Positions 16,977 to 26,581 of a stretch of DNA of 42,617 bases are shown here, piece by piece (the stretch's first letter is position 1; each line of letters starts with the position of its first letter). Position numbers and translations under genes: made by a program. Source of the DNA: CAXBDP01 sp964598395 (GTDB lineage: Bacteria; Bacteroidota; Bacteroidia; Cytophagales; Cyclobacteriaceae); contig CAZRBW010000023.1 in the NCBI GenBank assembly GCA_964598395.1, forward strand, positions 1 to 42,617. Reading direction: 5' to 3'. The notes under the pieces are model-generated. The model worked only from the letters and a program-made list of their open reading frames with translations, was not told the DNA's origin and searched no databases.

Positions 16977-17672
16977 ATGAAATTAAAAAATAAGCTTGCC
17001 GTAGTAACAGGGGTATCAAAAGGAATTGGACTGGCAACAGTGAAGGCGCTTCTAGAAAAAGGAGCGATTGTAGCTGGCTGGGGAAGAACTGAGCCTGAAA
17101 TTGACAATTCAAACTTTCATTTCTTTCAAGTTGACATTGGGGATTTTGAACAAGTAAATGCCGCATGGAGAGCTACTTCTAGTAAATTAGAAATGCCTTG
17201 CCATATTTTGGTAAACAATGCGGGTTTAGGATATGAGTCAACATTTGAAGAAATGGACGTCAGCCTCTGGGAAGAAATGTTCCGTACCAATGTGCACGGT
17301 CTTTTCTATTGCTCCAAAGTGATAATACCACAAATGAAAGCCATGGAAGCTGGACATATCATCAATATTGCCTCAATAGCGGGCACCACGGGTATAGAAG
17401 GCATGGCTGGCTACTGTGGAACCAAATTCGCCGTGAGAGGTATTTCACAGGCTATGTTCAAAGAGCTTAGGAAATCTGGGATTAAAGTGACTACCATCAA
17501 CCCAGGATCAGTAAATACAAATTTCTTTGATCCGATAGAATCAGTGAATGCAAATGAGAATATGATGCGTGCAGAAGATATCGCAGAAAGCATTATTTAT
17601 GTATTGCAAACGTCTGAAAACTACCACCCAATCGAATTGGAAGTAAGACCACTTAGACCAAAAGGAAAATAA
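16977..17672 (+). CDS. Short-chain dehydrogenase/reductase (SDR)
   Basis: A 231-residue classical SDR. The cofactor loop TGVSKGIGLA (about 11-20), NNAG near 79-82, and the catalytic Ser (NIASIAG), Tyr and Lys (GYCGTKFAV) are all present. It is a Rossmann-fold NAD(P)-dependent oxidoreductase acting in the cytoplasm. The acidic or basic residue deciding NAD or NADP preference is not clear (AGWGRTEPE suggests Arg, hence NADP). The substrate is unknown. It sits 9 bp after the phosphorylase and 4 bp before gldA, so it is probably co-transcribed with both. Confidence 0.9.
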   Translation: MKLKNKLAVVTGVSKGIGLATVKALLEKGAIVAGWGRTEPEIDNSNFHFFQVDIGDFEQVNAAWRATSSKLEMPCHILVNNAGLGYESTFEEMDVSLWEEMFRTNVHGLFYCSKVIIPQMKAMEAGHIINIASIAGTTGIEGMAGYCGTKFAVRGISQAMFKELRKSGIKVTTINPGSVNTNFFDPIESVNANENMMRAEDIAESIIYVLQTSENYHPIELEVRPLRPKGK

Positions 17673-17676
17673 GCCT

Positions 17677-18600
17677 ATGTCTGTAAGGGTTGAAAATCTT
17701 ACCAAAATATATGATGATCAGAAAGCAGTAGATAACCTTAGCTTTGAGGTGACCGAAGGCCGAATATTGGGCTTTTTGGGGCCAAATGGAGCAGGTAAAT
17801 CTACTACTATGAAAATCGCAACCGGATACATACCACCAAGCCAAGGCACAGTGTATGTAAATGGGATGGATGTAAGAAGTAATTCCCTTGCTATTAGAAA
17901 AATAACAGGCTACTTGGCCGAACAAAATCCGCTTTATACAGAGATGTATATTGCGGAATTTCTACGTTTTTGCGGTGGCTTATACGAATTGAGCGGGAGG
18001 AAACTCAAACAAAGAGTAGCCGAAATGATGGATTTGTGTGGGCTATTGCCTGAGCAAAAAAAGAAAATTGGGAAACTTTCCAAAGGCTACAAACAGCGCG
18101 TAGGCTTAGCACAAGCACTTATTCACGAGCCAGATGTAATCATTCTAGATGAGCCTACTTCTGGGTTGGATCCTAACCAAATTACTGAAATTCGTAATTT
18201 GATCAAACATCTGAGTTTAGACAAAACTGTTTTACTGTCCACACACATAATGCAGGAAGTAGAAGCCCTTTGCGAAGATGTCATCATTATCAACAAAGGA
18301 AAAATTGTTGGCAGCGGTACGGTAGATGAACTCAAAAGTAAGTCTGAAAAAGGAATGGTGCTGGTAGTGGAGTTTTCTGAAATTCCAGCAATTGAAATCC
18401 TTATGAGGATAGATGGTATTTCTGAGATTGAATTCGAAGCCAAGAATAAAATCAGATTGTATTGTAGTAAAGATGCTGATCCTCGCTCGGCCATTTTTCA
18501 ATATGCCAGCGAAGCCAAAATTGAATTACTTGGGCTTCAAGTCCAGAAAAATTCCTTGGAAGAAATATTCACTCAGTTAACCAAAAAATCGGATAAATGA
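17677..18600 (+). CDS. gldA: Gliding motility ABC transporter ATP-binding protein GldA
   Basis: A 307-residue ABC ATPase. Walker A GPNGAGKST is at about 36-44, the signature is the variant LSKGYKQR (about 134-141, in place of LSGGQ), and Walker B VIILDEPTSGLDP is about 151-163. An H-loop (STHIMQE) and a C-terminal regulatory-type region follow. In Flavobacterium johnsoniae GldA joins GldF and GldG in an ABC transporter required for gliding. Here the three lie together (gldA stop overlaps gldF by ATGA), which supports this name over a generic ABC ATPase. A GCGGGAGG word is at 17993. Confidence 0.9.
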   Translation: MSVRVENLTKIYDDQKAVDNLSFEVTEGRILGFLGPNGAGKSTTMKIATGYIPPSQGTVYVNGMDVRSNSLAIRKITGYLAEQNPLYTEMYIAEFLRFCGGLYELSGRKLKQRVAEMMDLCGLLPEQKKKIGKLSKGYKQRVGLAQALIHEPDVIILDEPTSGLDPNQITEIRNLIKHLSLDKTVLLSTHIMQEVEALCEDVIIINKGKIVGSGTVDELKSKSEKGMVLVVEFSEIPAIEILMRIDGISEIEFEAKNKIRLYCSKDADPRSAIFQYASEAKIELLGLQVQKNSLEEIFTQLTKKSDK

Positions 18601-19325
18601 GGAGGATATTAGCCAAAGAACTCAACGCTTTTTTTAGCTCCATTGCTGCCTATTTGGTGCTTGGAATATTCTTGGTTGTTACCGGATTGCTCATGTGGGT
18701 TTTTCCAGATACGGCAGTTTTAAGCTACGGTTATGCCGATATGAGCACTCTATTCACCTTTGGGCCTTACATTTTTTTATTTCTTGTTCCAGCGATCACC
18801 ATGAGGCTTTTCGCTGAAGAAAACAAGGGCGGAACCATGGAATTGCTATTGACCAAACCACTCAGAGACTGGGATATTATTGTAGGTAAATACTTAGCAG
18901 GGATTATAATAGTATTGGTTGCATTAATTCCCACACTCATTTATTACTATAGTGTATATACATTAGGCAACCCTGTCGGCAATATCGATTCGGCTGGAGT
19001 TGTAGGTTCATATATCGGACTGTTTTTGTTGGCAGCTGTATTTTGTGCGGCAGGATTATTTGCCTCATCACTTACCGAAAATCAGATATTAGCTTTTCTA
19101 TTAGGCGCGTTTCTATGCTTTTTGATCTATGCAGGTTTTGATGGCTTGTCCCGAATGAGTTTATCAGGAAGTGCCGCATACATGATGGAGCGAATTGGTA
19201 TTTTGTATCACTACGAAGCCATGAGCAAAGGCCTTTTGGACTCACGAGATATTTACTATTTCGTGTGCACTATTTTGCTTTTTCTATTTCTCACCAAGAT
19301 GAAAATATCCTCTAGAAAATGGTAA
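18597..19325 (+). CDS. gldF: Gliding motility ABC transporter permease GldF
   Basis: A 242-residue integral membrane protein with six hydrophobic segments. The N-terminal cytoplasmic stretch RRILAKELNAFFSS and the segment RLFAEENKGGTMELLLTKPLRDWDIIVGKYLAG (a typical ABC-2 permease coupling region) are recognisable. It is expected to form the membrane part of the GldAFG transporter. It overlaps gldA by 4 bp and gldG by 7 bp. The transported substrate is unknown even in model species. Confidence 0.9.
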   Translation: MRRILAKELNAFFSSIAAYLVLGIFLVVTGLLMWVFPDTAVLSYGYADMSTLFTFGPYIFLFLVPAITMRLFAEENKGGTMELLLTKPLRDWDIIVGKYLAGIIIVLVALIPTLIYYYSVYTLGNPVGNIDSAGVVGSYIGLFLLAAVFCAAGLFASSLTENQILAFLLGAFLCFLIYAGFDGLSRMSLSGSAAYMMERIGILYHYEAMSKGLLDSRDIYYFVCTILLFLFLTKMKISSRKW

Positions 19326-21004
19326 ACTGGGAAAGTAAAAAACTGACCGATTACCTTGGGCTTGGAATATTGCTTGCCGTGTTGAGTCTATTGGGTCTGT
19401 TTGGGAACGATTACTTTTTTCGATTAGATCTGACGGAGGAGAAGCGATATACCTTATCACCGACCACAGAAAATCTCCTAAAAGAAGCGACAGAAGAAAT
19501 CTATGTTGAGCTTTATTTGGATGGTGACCTCCCGCCTGGTTTTATCCGATTGAGGAAAGCAATTATTGAGACTTTGGAGGAGTTCAAGTATCAATCAGGT
19601 ATGGGTTTGACTTACCGAATTATCGACCCAAATAAGACAAGTAGCGAAAGAGCAAGAAACGAATTCATTCAAAAACTAGCTGAGAAGGGCATACCACCTA
19701 CTGACGTTTTTGCCACCGAAAATTCAAAGCAAGTTCAGCGCAGGGTATTTCCTGGAGCCATTATCACATACAGAGGTGAGGAAGTGGGTGTCAATTTCCT
19801 TAAAGGTGGCCGAATGGGTTCTGCGGAGGAGACGCTTAATCAATCCATCGAAGGTGTTGAATATGAACTGGCAGCTGCAATTCAGCTATTGTCTAAACCC
19901 GCCAAAAAGCGTATTGGTATAGTGCAAGGACATAATGAATGGGATTCGCTGGACATTGCTGGCCTTACAGGAATACTTAAAGATCGCTATGATGTATTTC
20001 GCATGCGATTAATCGATAGGCCAAAAGTGATCGGTTTTGATGCCTTGATTGTGGCTGGGCCAAAGGATAAATTCACTGAAGCTGATAAATTCAAGCTTGA
20101 TCAATTCTTGATGAGTGGAGGCAAATTGCTCTTTTTTCTCAACTCGCTTTATGTGAATATGGACTCAGCTACAAATGCGGAGCAGAACAATTTCGCCATT
20201 GCCGTAGATTTGAATTTAGATGATTTGCTATTCAAATATGGCGTACGAATAAACGGAAATTACATTCAAGATATCAACAGCGGTTTTTATCCAGTTGTGA
20301 CAGGTAACTTTGGCGACAGACCCGACATTCGATTGATGCCTTGGCCATTTTATCCAGTTATCAACAACTTTGCAAATCACCCGACGGTTCGTAATCTCGA
20401 TGCAGTTTGGACACGCTTTGTAAGTAGTATAGACACCGTGCGAGCTGATGGAATTACCAAACATCCGCTATTGATGACTTCGCCATATACTCGCGTAATC
20501 GCCGCACCAGCCCAAGTACGGATTAATGACGTGCGCGACCTTACACCGACCGATTTTCAGAGCGGAACAAAAGCAGTTGGTTATTTACTCGAAGGCTCAT
20601 TCAGTTCGCTATTCAAAAATCGATTTTTACCTGATTTGGTAGATACCACCGATTTTAGAAGCGATGGTTTTCCCAGTCATGTTTTAGTGGTTGCAGATGG
20701 GGATTTTGTGAGAAATGAAAAAAGCTCCAGAACCGATCAAGCTTTTCCTGTTGGTTTCGATCCGTATGATAATCAGCAATTTGCAAATGGTGATTTTATA
20801 ATTAATGTGTTGCAGTATATGCTCGATGAGCAAAATTTGATTTTGGCGCGCAACAAAACAGTGCAAATCCGCCCGCTAGATCGAGTGAAGGCCGAACAAG
20901 AAAAAACAATTTGGCAAGTATTGAACATAGCCCTCCCGCTGGTTTTTGTCTTAATTTTTGGAATAGTTTGGCAATTATTTTATCGAGCAAAATATAGACA
21001 ATAA
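19319..21004 (+). CDS. gldG: Gliding motility-associated ABC transporter substrate-binding protein GldG
   Basis: A 561-residue protein with one N-terminal membrane segment (about 14-30), a large extracytoplasmic region containing the DRF-type ABC_transp_aux domain (SPTTENLLKEATEEIYVELYLDG... then KKRIGIVQGHNEW), and a C-terminal membrane anchor (about 536-553). It matches GldG in length and topology. It completes the GldAFG transporter and shares one base with the next gene. Two CCTCCCGC words (19528, 20932) lie in it, the second at the edge of the C-terminal anchor. Confidence 0.9.
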   Translation: MVNWESKKLTDYLGLGILLAVLSLLGLFGNDYFFRLDLTEEKRYTLSPTTENLLKEATEEIYVELYLDGDLPPGFIRLRKAIIETLEEFKYQSGMGLTYRIIDPNKTSSERARNEFIQKLAEKGIPPTDVFATENSKQVQRRVFPGAIITYRGEEVGVNFLKGGRMGSAEETLNQSIEGVEYELAAAIQLLSKPAKKRIGIVQGHNEWDSLDIAGLTGILKDRYDVFRMRLIDRPKVIGFDALIVAGPKDKFTEADKFKLDQFLMSGGKLLFFLNSLYVNMDSATNAEQNNFAIAVDLNLDDLLFKYGVRINGNYIQDINSGFYPVVTGNFGDRPDIRLMPWPFYPVINNFANHPTVRNLDAVWTRFVSSIDTVRADGITKHPLLMTSPYTRVIAAPAQVRINDVRDLTPTDFQSGTKAVGYLLEGSFSSLFKNRFLPDLVDTTDFRSDGFPSHVLVVADGDFVRNEKSSRTDQAFPVGFDPYDNQQFANGDFIINVLQYMLDEQNLILARNKTVQIRPLDRVKAEQEKTIWQVLNIALPLVFVLIFGIVWQLFYRAKYRQ

Positions 21005-21927
21005 TGGCACGCAAGAATAAAATATTGACCTTCATATTAGTGCTCTTGATTTTTGCCAATTTAATATTCTGGCTCAATCCATTTTCCTCAAATCGAAGCA
21101 ATCAAGCCAATATGAAATTTGCTGTTGCCGATACAGCAACTATTACACACATTCGACTCATCAAAAATGACACTACAATAGTACTTTCTGAAAGAGACGG
21201 AATTTGGATGGTGGATGATAGATGGCCAATTGAAAAAAGCTGGGAAGTGAATTTGAAAGCGATTCTTTTGAGACAGCAGGTAAGAAGAACTTTGGGTGAA
21301 AGTGAAGTAGAATTGCTTAAAAATGAAGTACCCAATTGGGTGAAGGTAGAAGTTTATATTGGCGATGAGTTGATTCAAGATTTCAGTGCTGGAGGGAATG
21401 CTACACGCACCCAATCCTTGATAGAAGCGGGAGGTGAAATTTATGCCACCTTTGTGCCTGGATATGATAGCTATCTTACAAGTATTTATGAATTAGGGCC
21501 TTATGAATGGAGAGATAGGACATTGTATAGCGGTACCGATGGTAGTTTGCGTACATTTGAAGTAATTGCTATTAAAGAAGATATAGCAAAATCATTCGTA
21601 ATTGCCTATGAATCGGGTGCATTTCGAAGTAAAGAAAATGGTGAATTAAGCGAAGATGAAATAAGAAGTTTCATGCGAAATCTAAATGGTCTTTATGCAG
21701 ATGTTTGGGTGCCTTACAATCAAAACGAAACAGTTCAGCAATATTTGACCATGCCAATGGCTGAATTGATTCTGGATGATTTGTCAAAAGAAAAAAGTGT
21801 CCATTTAAAATTTTATGATTTGCCAGAAGATCCCAGGTTTTACTTGGGTGAAATTCTGGGTAAAGAAGACTATTTCCTTATAAGCAGGCCACGTTTGATG
21901 CCAATGATACAAGGGCCAAGTAGTTGA
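21004..21927 (+). CDS. DUF4340-like membrane-anchored protein linked to gldAFG
   Basis: A 307-residue protein with an N-terminal signal anchor (about 7-24, ILTFILVLLIFANLIFWL) and an extracytoplasmic domain with repeated motifs such as DTTIVLSERDGIWMVDDRWPI and PYEWRDRTLYSG. This pattern resembles DUF4340, a family often encoded next to GldG-like ABC_transp_aux proteins. Its start shares one base with the gldG stop (TAATG), so it is very likely translated with the transporter. The function is unknown, and a periplasmic accessory of the transporter is an inference. A GCGGGAGG word is at 21427. Confidence 0.7.
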   Translation: MARKNKILTFILVLLIFANLIFWLNPFSSNRSNQANMKFAVADTATITHIRLIKNDTTIVLSERDGIWMVDDRWPIEKSWEVNLKAILLRQQVRRTLGESEVELLKNEVPNWVKVEVYIGDELIQDFSAGGNATRTQSLIEAGGEIYATFVPGYDSYLTSIYELGPYEWRDRTLYSGTDGSLRTFEVIAIKEDIAKSFVIAYESGAFRSKENGELSEDEIRSFMRNLNGLYADVWVPYNQNETVQQYLTMPMAELILDDLSKEKSVHLKFYDLPEDPRFYLGEILGKEDYFLISRPRLMPMIQGPSS

Positions 21928-22004
21928 ACAATGACTCATTTTTAATCCAGAAATAACGTTGAAAAGACAAATTGAAAATCTCATTTGCAATTAAAGCTTA
22001 TATT

Positions 22005-22037
22005 TTTGATGTTTATTTTTAAATTTACCCATATTTG
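22005..22037 (+). promoter_or_regulatory. Candidate promoter for dnaN
   Basis: TTTG (22005-22008), 21 nt, CATATTTG (22030-22037), which differs from TAnnTTTG only in the first base. A second possible -7, TATTTTTG (22001-22008), lacks a -33 at normal spacing. The predicted leader is about 25 nt. The 141-bp gap after the previous gene supports an independent promoter. Confidence 0.4.
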
Positions 22038-22068
22038 TTTCACTCGAACCAAAAGCCATCAATAGATA

Positions 22069-23196
22069 ATGAAGTTTATAGTATCATCAGTAGCATTGCT
22101 TAAGCAATTGCAATCCATAAATGGTGTTATTACCACCAATCCTGTAGTTCCAATTCTTGAAAATTTCCTATTCGAAATTGAAGATGGCCTTTTGACGGTC
22201 ACTGCTTCTGATTTGCAAACTTCGATGACAACGCATATTGGCGTAGAGGCAAAAGAAAATGGAAATATTGCTGTGCCTGCGCGTATCCTGATGGACACCC
22301 TAAAGAATTTGCCTGAGCAGCCGGTAGCATTTACTATTGACGATGAAACCTACAGCATCGAAATCAGCTCAGATAATGGTCGCTATAAATTAGCTGGTGA
22401 AAATGCCACTGATTTCCCGAAAGTGCCTAAAGTAGATAACGGCTTCAATGTGAAGTTATCTACCGATTTATTAGCTAGTGCAATTGGCAATACAATTTTT
22501 GCTACTAGTAACGACGAACTTCGTCCAGCGATGACAGGTGTGTATGTGAATTTCTCTGATACCAACATCACCTTTGTGGCAACCGATGGGCATCGTCTTA
22601 TCCGCTATCGCAGGGTAGATGTTACTTCAGATACTAATATGTCTATCATCATTCCTCGCAAAGCACTAAATTTACTAAGAGCAACTTTGCCAGCTGAAAA
22701 TCTTGATGTAGATATGGAATTCAATGGCTCACATGCGTTTTTCAGCTTTGGAAATATCCGTATGATTTGCCGATTAATAGACGAGCGTTTCCCAGATTAC
22801 GAAAATGTAATTCCAGGTGATAACAACAACCATATTGTATTGGAGAAATCTTCTTTCCTGAGTTCACTTCGTCGTATTGCTATCTATGCGAATAAGACTA
22901 CTCACCAAGTACGATTGAAAATTACTGGCAGCGAAATGCAGATTTCGGCTGAGGATTTAGATTTCTCAAATGAAGCTCAAGAGCGTATTAGCTGCGACCA
23001 CACTGGAGAAGATATCCAAATCGGTTTCAATGCAAGGTTCCTTGTGGAGATGCTTAGCAACTTAGATTCTAAAGAAGTGAAGCTTAGCTTGGGCAAACCA
23101 AATAGAGCAGGCTTAATTGTGCCAACAACCAAAGACGATGCAGAAGATATCCTTATGCTCGTAATGCCTGTGATGCTTTCCAGCTACGGATCGTAA
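22069..23196 (+). CDS. dnaN: DNA polymerase III sliding clamp, beta subunit
   Basis: A 375-residue protein with three clamp domains, each about 120 residues. Diagnostic stretches are MKFIVSSVALLKQLQSINGVI, PILENFLFEIEDGLLTVTASDLQT, ATDGHRLIRYR (about 173-183) and the C-terminal VMPVMLSSYGS. The dimeric ring holds Pol III and repair polymerases on DNA. It is not next to dnaA or recF here. It is a single-gene unit bounded upstream by a 141-bp region and downstream by a strong terminator. Confidence 0.97.
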   Translation: MKFIVSSVALLKQLQSINGVITTNPVVPILENFLFEIEDGLLTVTASDLQTSMTTHIGVEAKENGNIAVPARILMDTLKNLPEQPVAFTIDDETYSIEISSDNGRYKLAGENATDFPKVPKVDNGFNVKLSTDLLASAIGNTIFATSNDELRPAMTGVYVNFSDTNITFVATDGHRLIRYRRVDVTSDTNMSIIIPRKALNLLRATLPAENLDVDMEFNGSHAFFSFGNIRMICRLIDERFPDYENVIPGDNNNHIVLEKSSFLSSLRRIAIYANKTTHQVRLKITGSEMQISAEDLDFSNEAQERISCDHTGEDIQIGFNARFLVEMLSNLDSKEVKLSLGKPNRAGLIVPTTKDDAEDILMLVMPVMLSSYGS

Positions 23197-23224
23197 ACAA
23201 AAATATTTATACCAACCAACCTTG

Positions 23225-23252
23225 AAAAAGTCCCTTAATTGGGACTTTTTTT
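23225..23252 (+). terminator. Rho-independent terminator after dnaN
   Basis: A perfect 10-bp inverted repeat AAAAAGTCCC / GGGACTTTTT with a 6-nt loop (TTAATT), followed by a continuous T run to 23252, lies 28 bp after the dnaN stop. It works on the plus strand, and the A run on its left side could also let it work in reverse. Confidence 0.9.
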
Positions 23253-23370
23253 GTTTTCCTTCAGATTTTCTGCTAATATGATATTCAATATGAAAGTGCA
23301 GTGTAGAAATGAATTTTGAAGCTTTTTGCACAGGTCATAAATCATTTTAAATTCATGTTTTTCTATTATT

Positions 23371-25269
23371 ATGATGAATACAATAAAGACATACGAGGAG
23401 TATCAAGAGGCATATGATAAGAGCGTAAAAAATCCAGAAGGCTTTTGGGATGAGATAGCTGAAAGTTTTTATTGGAGAAAAAAATGGGATAAAACTCTGG
23501 AGTGGGATTTTGAAGGACCAAATGTAAAGTGGTTCGTCAATGGAAAATTCAATATCACCGAAAATTGTATCGATAGGCATTTGAAAACCCGTGGCAACAA
23601 GCTTGCATTAATTTGGGAGCCCAATGATCCAAAAGAGAAATATATCAGATTTACCTATAAGGAACTTCATGAGCGGGTTTGCCAAATCGCAAATGTGATG
23701 AAAAAGCATGGAGTGCAAAAAGGCGACAGAGTTTGCCTTTATATGCCTATGATTCCTGAATTAGCTTTTTCTGTATTGGCTTGTGCTAGGATTGGCGCTA
23801 TTCATTCAGTGGTATTTGCAGGTTTTTCAGCTCATGCGTTGGCAGATAGAATCCAAGATGCCGAGGCCAATTTCGTTTTCACTTCAGATGGACTGAATAG
23901 AGGCACTAAGCAAATTCCAGTAAAGCGGGTGGTAGATGAAGCGCTGGAAAGATGCCCTACAGTAAAGAAAGTGATGGTAGTGGAAAGAGTTGGCTGGGCT
24001 GTGAATATGGTCGAAGGCAGAGATTTTTGGTTGCACGAGGAGTTGGAAGGGATTAGCAAAGACTGTCCAGCAGAAATAATGGATACAGAGGATAACTTGT
24101 TTATTCTCTATACATCAGGTTCAACTGGCAAGCCAAAAGGAGTTGTTCATTCTTGTGGAGGATACATGGTTTATGCAGAGTACTCTTTCCGAAATGTGTT
24201 CCAATATGAGGAGAGCGATATATTCTGGTGTACTGCTGATGTAGGCTGGATTACAGGGCATACCTATTTGGTATATGGCCCTTTGCTTGCTGGCGCTACC
24301 ACAGTGATGTTCGAAGGAGTACCAAGCTATCCCGATCCAGGCAGATTCTGGCAAGTTGTAGATAAATGGGGTGTCAATATATTCTACACTGCACCAACGG
24401 CTATCCGCTCATTGATGGCGGCAGGCGAAGATCATGTGCTTTCCTATAGTTTAGATTCCCTCAAAACATTGGGAACAGTAGGCGAGCCGATCAATGAAGA
24501 AGCGTGGAATTGGTATAATATCAACATTGGAAAAGAGCAATGCCCTATTGTAGATACTTGGTGGCAAACTGAAACAGGCGGAATTATGATCACCTCCCTT
24601 GCAGGAGTAACACCCCAAAAGCCTTGCCATGCCACCCTCCCGCTTCCGGGCATACAGCCTGTTTTGCTAGATGCTGATGGAAAGGAGATTACGGAAAATG
24701 AGGTCGAAGGATATTTGGCCATGAAATTTCCTTGGCCTTCACTATTGCGCACGACTTGGGGCGATCATGAAAGATGTAAGTTGACATATTTCAGTACGTA
24801 CAAAAATTACTACTTCACAGGCGATGGCGCCAAAAGAAATGCAGAAGGCCAATATCGAATTATAGGACGGGTGGATGATGTAATAAATGTGTCAGGCCAT
24901 CGCTTTGGAACGGCAGAAATTGAAAACGCTATCAATCAAAATAAGCATGTGGCAGAATCGGCAGTTGTTGGCTATCCACATGATATCAAAGGGCAGGGAA
25001 TTTATGCTTTTGTGATTACCCGAGATAAGCCAAATTCTGAAGATAATTTGCGAACCGAGATCGTGCAAACCATTGTAGCTGAGATTGGTAAGATTGCGAA
25101 GCCCGACAAAATTCAATTTGTAAATGGGCTGCCAAAAACTCGATCAGGAAAAATAATGAGAAGGATTTTGCGCAAGATTGCCGAAGGTGAAACAAGTAGT
25201 TTAGGAGATACTTCTACTTTGCTAGACCCGCTGATTGTGGATGAAATAATCGAAGGCGCTATAAAATAA
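23371..25269 (+). CDS. acs: Acetyl-coenzyme A synthetase (AMP-forming)
   Basis: A 632-residue ANL-superfamily enzyme making acetyl-CoA from acetate, ATP and CoA via acetyl-AMP. The P-loop motif YTSGSTGKPKGVVH is about 247-260. WWQTETGG (about 396) and GRVDDVINVSGHRFGTAEIE follow, and PKTRSGKIMRR near 588-598 carries the lysine whose acetylation by Pat-type enzymes is known to switch the enzyme off. The acetate-specific Trp (TADVGWITGH) is present, which supports acetate over longer acids. Starts at 23371 or 23374 are equally possible. A CCTCCCGC word (24636) encodes Leu-Pro. Confidence 0.95.
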   Translation: MMNTIKTYEEYQEAYDKSVKNPEGFWDEIAESFYWRKKWDKTLEWDFEGPNVKWFVNGKFNITENCIDRHLKTRGNKLALIWEPNDPKEKYIRFTYKELHERVCQIANVMKKHGVQKGDRVCLYMPMIPELAFSVLACARIGAIHSVVFAGFSAHALADRIQDAEANFVFTSDGLNRGTKQIPVKRVVDEALERCPTVKKVMVVERVGWAVNMVEGRDFWLHEELEGISKDCPAEIMDTEDNLFILYTSGSTGKPKGVVHSCGGYMVYAEYSFRNVFQYEESDIFWCTADVGWITGHTYLVYGPLLAGATTVMFEGVPSYPDPGRFWQVVDKWGVNIFYTAPTAIRSLMAAGEDHVLSYSLDSLKTLGTVGEPINEEAWNWYNINIGKEQCPIVDTWWQTETGGIMITSLAGVTPQKPCHATLPLPGIQPVLLDADGKEITENEVEGYLAMKFPWPSLLRTTWGDHERCKLTYFSTYKNYYFTGDGAKRNAEGQYRIIGRVDDVINVSGHRFGTAEIENAINQNKHVAESAVVGYPHDIKGQGIYAFVITRDKPNSEDNLRTEIVQTIVAEIGKIAKPDKIQFVNGLPKTRSGKIMRRILRKIAEGETSSLGDTSTLLDPLIVDEIIEGAIK

Positions 25270-25290
25270 AGATTCGTTTACATGAGTGAG

Positions 25291-25321
25291 TTGCAACTAG
25301 GATTTAATTACCCGAATTTTG
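25291..25321 (+). promoter_or_regulatory. Candidate promoter for the phosphodiesterase gene
   Basis: TTG (25291-25293), 20 nt, GAATTTTG (25314-25321), one mismatch from TAnnTTTG. Transcription from about 25326 would exclude the in-frame TTG at 25319 as a start and leave about 14 nt before ATG 25340. Confidence 0.35.
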
Positions 25322-25339
25322 CGACAAATTATTTTACGA

Positions 25340-26581
25340 ATGAAAAACCTTAAATATATCGTCTATTGTCTCTTATTGGCAGTATCATTTATTAGTTGTA
25401 ATCAGCAAGAAAAAGAGCCTGAGAAAAATTTTCTTCTGCTAATTTCTTTTGATGGCTTTAAGTATGACTATTTCGAAAGAGCTAATACGCCAAATTTTGA
25501 CAAATTAATAGCGGGTGGAGTAAAAGCTGATGGTTTGATTCCAGTTTTCCCTACCAAAACATTTCCCAACCATTACTCTATTGTAACTGGACTTTATCCT
25601 GAGAATTCTGGAATTGTATCGAACACCATGTACGATAAGGAAATGGATAAAAGCTATAGAATTGGTGATCGAGAGGCAGTAGAAAACCCTGCTTGGTACC
25701 AAGGTGAGCCAATTTGGAATACAGCTGAAAGACAAGGATTGACAGCGGGAACCTTGTTTTGGGTAGGTTCGGAAGCGCCTATTAATGGAAAATATGCCAC
25801 CTACTGGAAAGTATATGACACGGGGATGGATGAGCACGCTAGAATTGATACCGTAGTCAATTGGTTTACTCAAACAGATAGACCAAGTATTGATTTTGCT
25901 ACTTTATATTTTTCTGAGGTAGATAGTCAAGGTCACTCAAGAGGGCCAACTACTGATTCAATGAATGTGTATATTGAAAAGGCTGATCAATTGCTAGGAT
26001 ACCTTGTGGAGAAATTAGAGGAGAAAGGTATTTATGATCGCACCAACATTATTATTGTGAGTGACCACGGAATGACTGAATTGTCTGCAGATAGAGTGGT
26101 GTTGATCGATCAGATAATTGATGTTACTAGAGTGCAAATGGTAGATTGGACGCCTGTATCAATGATCAATTTCACCGATAGCACTTATAAAGATGAGGCT
26201 ATTGCTAAGCTTAAAGCCGCGGAGCAAGAAATCGGGAACTTTCGAGTATTTACCAAAGATGAAATACCGGATTATTGGTATCTCAAAAATCATCCAAGAA
26301 CTACTGATTTGATTGTAGTGGCGGATAATGGCTGGCAAATCACTAGTCGTAACAGGCTCAATTTTTTTATCCAAGGCCTTCCAGCAGGCACCCATGGCTT
26401 TGATAATCAAGAGAAGGATATGCAAGGAATATTTTTAGCTCATGGGCCAGATATAGTAAAAGGAGCTAAAATTGAAGCATTTGAAAACGTGCATATTTAT
26501 GAAATGATGTGTAAGCTTTTGGGTATCGACCCAGCGAAGAATGATGGAAATGGTGAAATATTAAAGCTAATCTTTAGGTAA
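25340..26581 (+). CDS. Type I phosphodiesterase/nucleotide pyrophosphatase-like lipoprotein (alkaline phosphatase superfamily)
   Basis: A 413-residue ENPP-like metalloenzyme. From ATG 25340 the protein begins with a lipoprotein signal (MKNLKYIVYCLLLAVSFISC, Cys20 predicted to be lipidated), so it is likely on the cell envelope. The two-metal site is visible: Asp in LISFDGF, nucleophile Thr in PTKTFPNHYSIVTG, Asp/His in SEVDSQGH, Asp-His in VSDHGM and His in AGTHGFDN. The family hydrolyses nucleotide or phospholipid phosphodiesters. The true substrate is unknown. An upstream in-frame TTG (25319) would bury the signal and overlaps a likely -7 box. Confidence 0.88.
   Translation: MKNLKYIVYCLLLAVSFISCNQQEKEPEKNFLLLISFDGFKYDYFERANTPNFDKLIAGGVKADGLIPVFPTKTFPNHYSIVTGLYPENSGIVSNTMYDKEMDKSYRIGDREAVENPAWYQGEPIWNTAERQGLTAGTLFWVGSEAPINGKYATYWKVYDTGMDEHARIDTVVNWFTQTDRPSIDFATLYFSEVDSQGHSRGPTTDSMNVYIEKADQLLGYLVEKLEEKGIYDRTNIIIVSDHGMTELSADRVVLIDQIIDVTRVQMVDWTPVSMINFTDSTYKDEAIAKLKAAEQEIGNFRVFTKDEIPDYWYLKNHPRTTDLIVVADNGWQITSRNRLNFFIQGLPAGTHGFDNQEKDMQGIFLAHGPDIVKGAKIEAFENVHIYEMMCKLLGIDPAKNDGNGEILKLIFR

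Noticed and set aside
25319..25339. TTG start for the phosphodiesterase
   Set aside because: It would push the lipoprotein signal inward and overlaps a probable -7 promoter element. ATG 25340 fits better.
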